16,109 nt of DNA from UBA7803 sp041690675 (GTDB taxonomy: Bacteria; Pseudomonadota; Gammaproteobacteria; Pseudomonadales; Azotimanducaceae): positions 1-16,109 of the forward strand of contig JAWLGU010000092.1 of the NCBI GenBank assembly GCA_041690675.1, read 5' to 3'. The notes beneath the pieces are model-generated. The model did no database searches. It was not told the DNA's origin and worked only from the letters and a program-made list of their open reading frames with translations. Shown here piece by piece: positions 13,721 through 16,109 of the stretch. Every line of letters begins with the position of its first letter. The stretch's first letter is position 1. The position numbers and the translations under genes were made by a program.

Positions 13721-14245
13721 TCAGCGCTCCGACTCGTCGTCGCGCCAGACCAGGGTGCGCGAGCGGCTCGGCGCTTCGTCCCTGTCGCTGGGCGGGCGGC
13801 GGTCGTGGTCCCGGCTCCCGGGGAAGCGGTCCCGGTGCGGGAAGCGATCCGAGCGCCAGGGCGGACGGAACGGATACGGGTACGGATACACGCCCACATA
13901 GCGTTCCTCCTCCGCCGCGTCCGGTGGCTCCTCTCGCTCCTGGGCCCTGAGCTCCGCCCGGGCCTCCGCCCGCGCGCGCTCCCGGGCCAGCCGCGAGGTC
14001 TCCAAGGCTTCGGCCACCGCCAGAGTCTGGGCGATGCGCCGCTCGATCTCCGCCGGATCCTCCGCCGGCTGCGGAACGGGCACGGTGATCCGCTCTGCCC
14101 CGGGCTCCTCCACGTCCGAGAAGCTGGGCTCGCCGTGCTCGCCGGTGGTGACGAAGACCGCCCGGCCCGCCTCCGGGCCCTCGGCGGCCGAGGGGGACGT
14201 GCCGCAGGCGCACCATATCAGGATCAGCAGCCACCGATGTTTCAT
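13721..14245 (-). CDS. Exported DUF4124-like protein with charged C-terminal tail
   Basis: A 174-residue protein with a signal peptide (MKHRWLLILIWCACGTSPSAA, cleavage near residue 21). Residues about 29-53, with VFVTTGEHGEPSFSDVEEPGAE, resemble the DUF4124 module common in proteobacterial periplasmic proteins (usually a Tyr/Trp-rich strand, then D.G...FSD.p.pgAe). An Ala/Glu/Arg helix (64-104) follows that could form a coiled coil. Then comes a Tyr/Pro stretch (VGVYPYPYPFRPPW) and a tail very rich in Arg, Asp, Pro and Ser. Its role is unknown; a periplasmic or envelope location is inferred from the signal peptide. ATG 14245 is supported by GAGG five bases upstream, which overlaps the stop of the amidohydrolase gene. 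The DUF4124 link is a hand judgement. Confidence 0.7.
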   Translation of the reverse strand: MKHRWLLILIWCACGTSPSAAEGPEAGRAVFVTTGEHGEPSFSDVEEPGAERITVPVPQPAEDPAEIERRIAQTLAVAEALETSRLARERARAEARAELRAQEREEPPDAAEEERYVGVYPYPYPFRPPWRSDRFPHRDRFPGSRDHDRRPPSDRDEAPSRSRTLVWRDDESER

Positions 14246-14252
14246 TGCTACC

Positions 14253-16109
14253 TCACATCGCCGTGAGCGGACGCCCAGCCCGCTCGCGCCCGAACGCCTC
14301 GGTGAACGCGGTGCCGGACCAGAGCTGCCGACCCGCCACGAACACGGCGTCCACCACCCCGTCCGAGCGATTCACGAGCTGATGGCACTCGAAGGACGGC
14401 CGGTACTGGTAACGAATGCCGGCCTCGCCGTCGTAACTCTTCAGCGCGTCCGGATTCAGCAGCACCAGATCGGCCTGCGCGCCCGGGTCGATGCTGCCGA
14501 CGTCGATACCGAAGAACTCCGCCGGTTCCCGGGTGAGCCGCTGCACCATGCGCGCGAACAGGGCCTCCGACTCCGCCGCGCCGATCTTGAGCGCCCGCAG
14601 ATTGCCGTCGTAGTAGGCCATGTTGGTCACGTGGGCGCCGCTGTCGTTGAAGCCGGGCAGCATCTGCGGATGGAGCAGCAGCTCCTTCACCACCGCCGGG
14701 TCCCGGTTCGCCGATACGTACTGCCAGTAGAGATCGCGATCGAAATGACGCAGCAGAGCCAGGAAGAACTCGCCCTCGTCGCGGATCTCCGAACCCAGCG
14801 CGGCGAAGGCCCGGCTCTCCTCGCTGTCGTCCGCGCCGCCGGCGGCGCGCCAGGCGAGGTAACGGGCGTGGATCTCGGCCATGGTGTGGGCGTTCCAGTC
14901 CGCCACCGGCGCCCGGTAGATCAGCATGTCGTTCAGATCCCGGGTCAGAAACTCGTTCTCGAGCCGCAACAGGCGGCGGAGCCGCGCCACGCTCATCCCC
15001 GACTTGCCGCGGTTCCACATGGCCCGGAACGCGTCCACGAACTCCGGGTCGGAGAGAATCCTTCGCCGCGCTTCGCGGTCCTCGAGCTCCGTCTCGATGA
15101 GCCGCCGCATCAGCGGATTGCCTTCCGCCAACGGGCTCACCGCGCCTTCGCTCCAGATCTTGAACGGCGCCGCCAGCGCCTGCATGCGGAAGCGGCCGTT
15201 CACCAGCCGCGAGTTGAGCAGCCGGGCCATCCGCTTGGCCACGTTCCTGGTATTGCGGTTGTTCACCACGTCCAGCGCCGCGAGCGCCGTGACCTTCAGC
15301 GGCTTGCCGTGAAAGCGTCCGCTGGTGAGCATGAAGAGCTTCAGGGTCAGCGCCCCGTCGTCGGTGGAGGGCGTCATCTGCCACACCCGATCGTGGCGGC
15401 GCACCACGTCGGTGAGCGCCTTGTACTCCGCGAACGAGGCGTACTGAGTGGGAATGCGCTTGTGGACGTTGGGCTGGTTGGCGAGGAAGTGCAGCGGCAG
15501 ACCGTCGGTGGAGAAGCCGATGTAACCCTCCCCCATGGCCCGCTCGAGCAGGCCCTCCATCTCGCCGAGCTCCGCTGCAGTGGGATCGCGGGTGATGCTG
15601 GCCTCCAGGCCCATCACCTCGACGCGCAGCATGGAATGCGGCACCAGGGGCGCCAGGTTCGGCCCCAGGGGCAGCGTCTCCAGGTGTGCCAGATACTCGG
15701 CGGTGGTGCGCCAGGTCGCCTTGTCCGCCGCCTTGCGCAGCACCGGCTTGGGGACGTTCTCCACCCGCGCGAAGCAGTCTACGATGGGATCCTGACCCGG
15801 CCGGCGCTGATTGCCGAAGGCGAGCCCGATGCTGCAGTTCCCGGTGATCACCGTGGTGCTGCCGTGCCGCACCACCTCCGGCAGCCCCGGCTCGAGCTCC
15901 ACCTCCAGATCCTCGTGGGTGTGGATGTCCAGAAGCCCCGGGATCAGCCAGCGCCCGGCGCCATCCACGACCCGCGCCGCCGCCTGCTCGGGCAAGCCCA
16001 TGCCCTGGGCCGCCACGCGACCGTCGCGCACGGCCACGTCCAGCACGCGCCCCGGCCCGCCCCGGCCGTCGAACACCTTGGCGCCGCGAATCAGCAGATC
16101 CCAATGCAT
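14253..16109 (-). CDS. D-aminoacylase-like amidohydrolase family protein
   Basis: A 618-residue amidohydrolase of the N-acyl-D-amino-acid deacylase group (classic members are about 480-500 residues). The N-terminal beta-sandwich start (DLLIRGAKVFDGRG) leads to GLLDIHTHED, with His63 and His65 as metal ligands, and GNCSIG with Cys92, matching the bridging cysteine of D-aminoacylase. The C-terminal NDSGAHV and the QADLVLLNPD closing strand are conserved. The later histidine ligands are not evident: where D-aminoacylase has an HxR motif this protein has WQMTPS, and the next SH motif is also missing. It therefore belongs to a longer, diverged subfamily with unknown substrate. The ATG coincides with the window edge, so an upstream start cannot be excluded. 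It heads the minus-strand unit with the next two genes (7 bases to the next start). Confidence 0.8.
   Translation of the reverse strand: MHWDLLIRGAKVFDGRGGPGRVLDVAVRDGRVAAQGMGLPEQAAARVVDGAGRWLIPGLLDIHTHEDLEVELEPGLPEVVRHGSTTVITGNCSIGLAFGNQRRPGQDPIVDCFARVENVPKPVLRKAADKATWRTTAEYLAHLETLPLGPNLAPLVPHSMLRVEVMGLEASITRDPTAAELGEMEGLLERAMGEGYIGFSTDGLPLHFLANQPNVHKRIPTQYASFAEYKALTDVVRRHDRVWQMTPSTDDGALTLKLFMLTSGRFHGKPLKVTALAALDVVNNRNTRNVAKRMARLLNSRLVNGRFRMQALAAPFKIWSEGAVSPLAEGNPLMRRLIETELEDREARRRILSDPEFVDAFRAMWNRGKSGMSVARLRRLLRLENEFLTRDLNDMLIYRAPVADWNAHTMAEIHARYLAWRAAGGADDSEESRAFAALGSEIRDEGEFFLALLRHFDRDLYWQYVSANRDPAVVKELLLHPQMLPGFNDSGAHVTNMAYYDGNLRALKIGAAESEALFARMVQRLTREPAEFFGIDVGSIDPGAQADLVLLNPDALKSYDGEAGIRYQYRPSFECHQLVNRSDGVVDAVFVAGRQLWSGTAFTEAFGRERAGRPLTAM

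Noticed and set aside
14248..16104. A second 618-codon minus-strand frame parallel to the amidohydrolase
   Set aside because: It is an Ala/Gly/Arg-rich out-of-frame reading of the same DNA. The adjacent frame carries all amidohydrolase motifs.

Overview
The window is GC-rich, densely packed DNA from a proteobacterium, most likely a gammaproteobacterium. The best evidence is the housekeeping block on the left: dapA followed directly by bamC, with perM, tusA and the M48 peptidase bepA close by. In Escherichia coli the dapA-bamC pair and the perM-bepA pair also lie near each other. BamC itself is a gammaproteobacterial/betaproteobacterial outer-membrane assembly lipoprotein. I cannot name the genus from sequence alone. 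No rRNA, tRNA, CRISPR array, insertion sequence or phage gene is visible.

Layout. Positions 2-70 hold the last codons of a membrane protein running in from the left. A minus-strand block (110-4378) reads tusA, perM, dapA, bamC and a WalJ-like metallo-beta-lactamase-fold hydrolase. Its genes are joined by one- to three-base start/stop overlaps, except for a 66-base gap before dapA that contains a hairpin. bepA (4454-5938) is divergent from tusA. nadA (5966-7015, minus) converges on bepA. An orphan ATP-grasp gene of glutathione-synthetase type (7219-8082) and a small coiled-coil gene (8084-8317, minus) follow.

The second half is catabolic. After a 339-base intergenic region rich in hairpins comes a four-gene plus-strand operon (8657-13019): a short-chain dehydrogenase resembling the dehydrogenase domain of peroxisomal multifunctional enzyme 2, a family III CoA-transferase, and two acyl-CoA dehydrogenase subunits. 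The two subunits look like the halves of a heteromeric (alpha2beta2) enzyme, because only the second keeps a candidate catalytic glutamate. Together the genes could activate an acid to its CoA thioester, desaturate it, and oxidise the 3-hydroxyacyl-CoA. No hydratase, thiolase or CoA ligase is present, so the pathway is incomplete here. The substrate is unknown; a bulky, branched or cyclic acyl chain is plausible because the known paired dehydrogenases act on sterol side chains.

Facing this operon on the minus strand are a D-aminoacylase-like amidohydrolase (14253-16109, at the window edge), a DUF4124-like exported protein and a YfcE-like metallophosphoesterase. The 108 bases between the two convergent units are almost entirely an inverted array of 7-bp repeats.

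I see no clear new defence or mobile system. The points most worth a second look are the inverted heptamer array, the mutually exclusive hairpins in the leader of the acyl-CoA operon, the split acyl-CoA dehydrogenase, the amidohydrolase that lacks the usual histidine ligands, and the orphan ATP-grasp enzyme.
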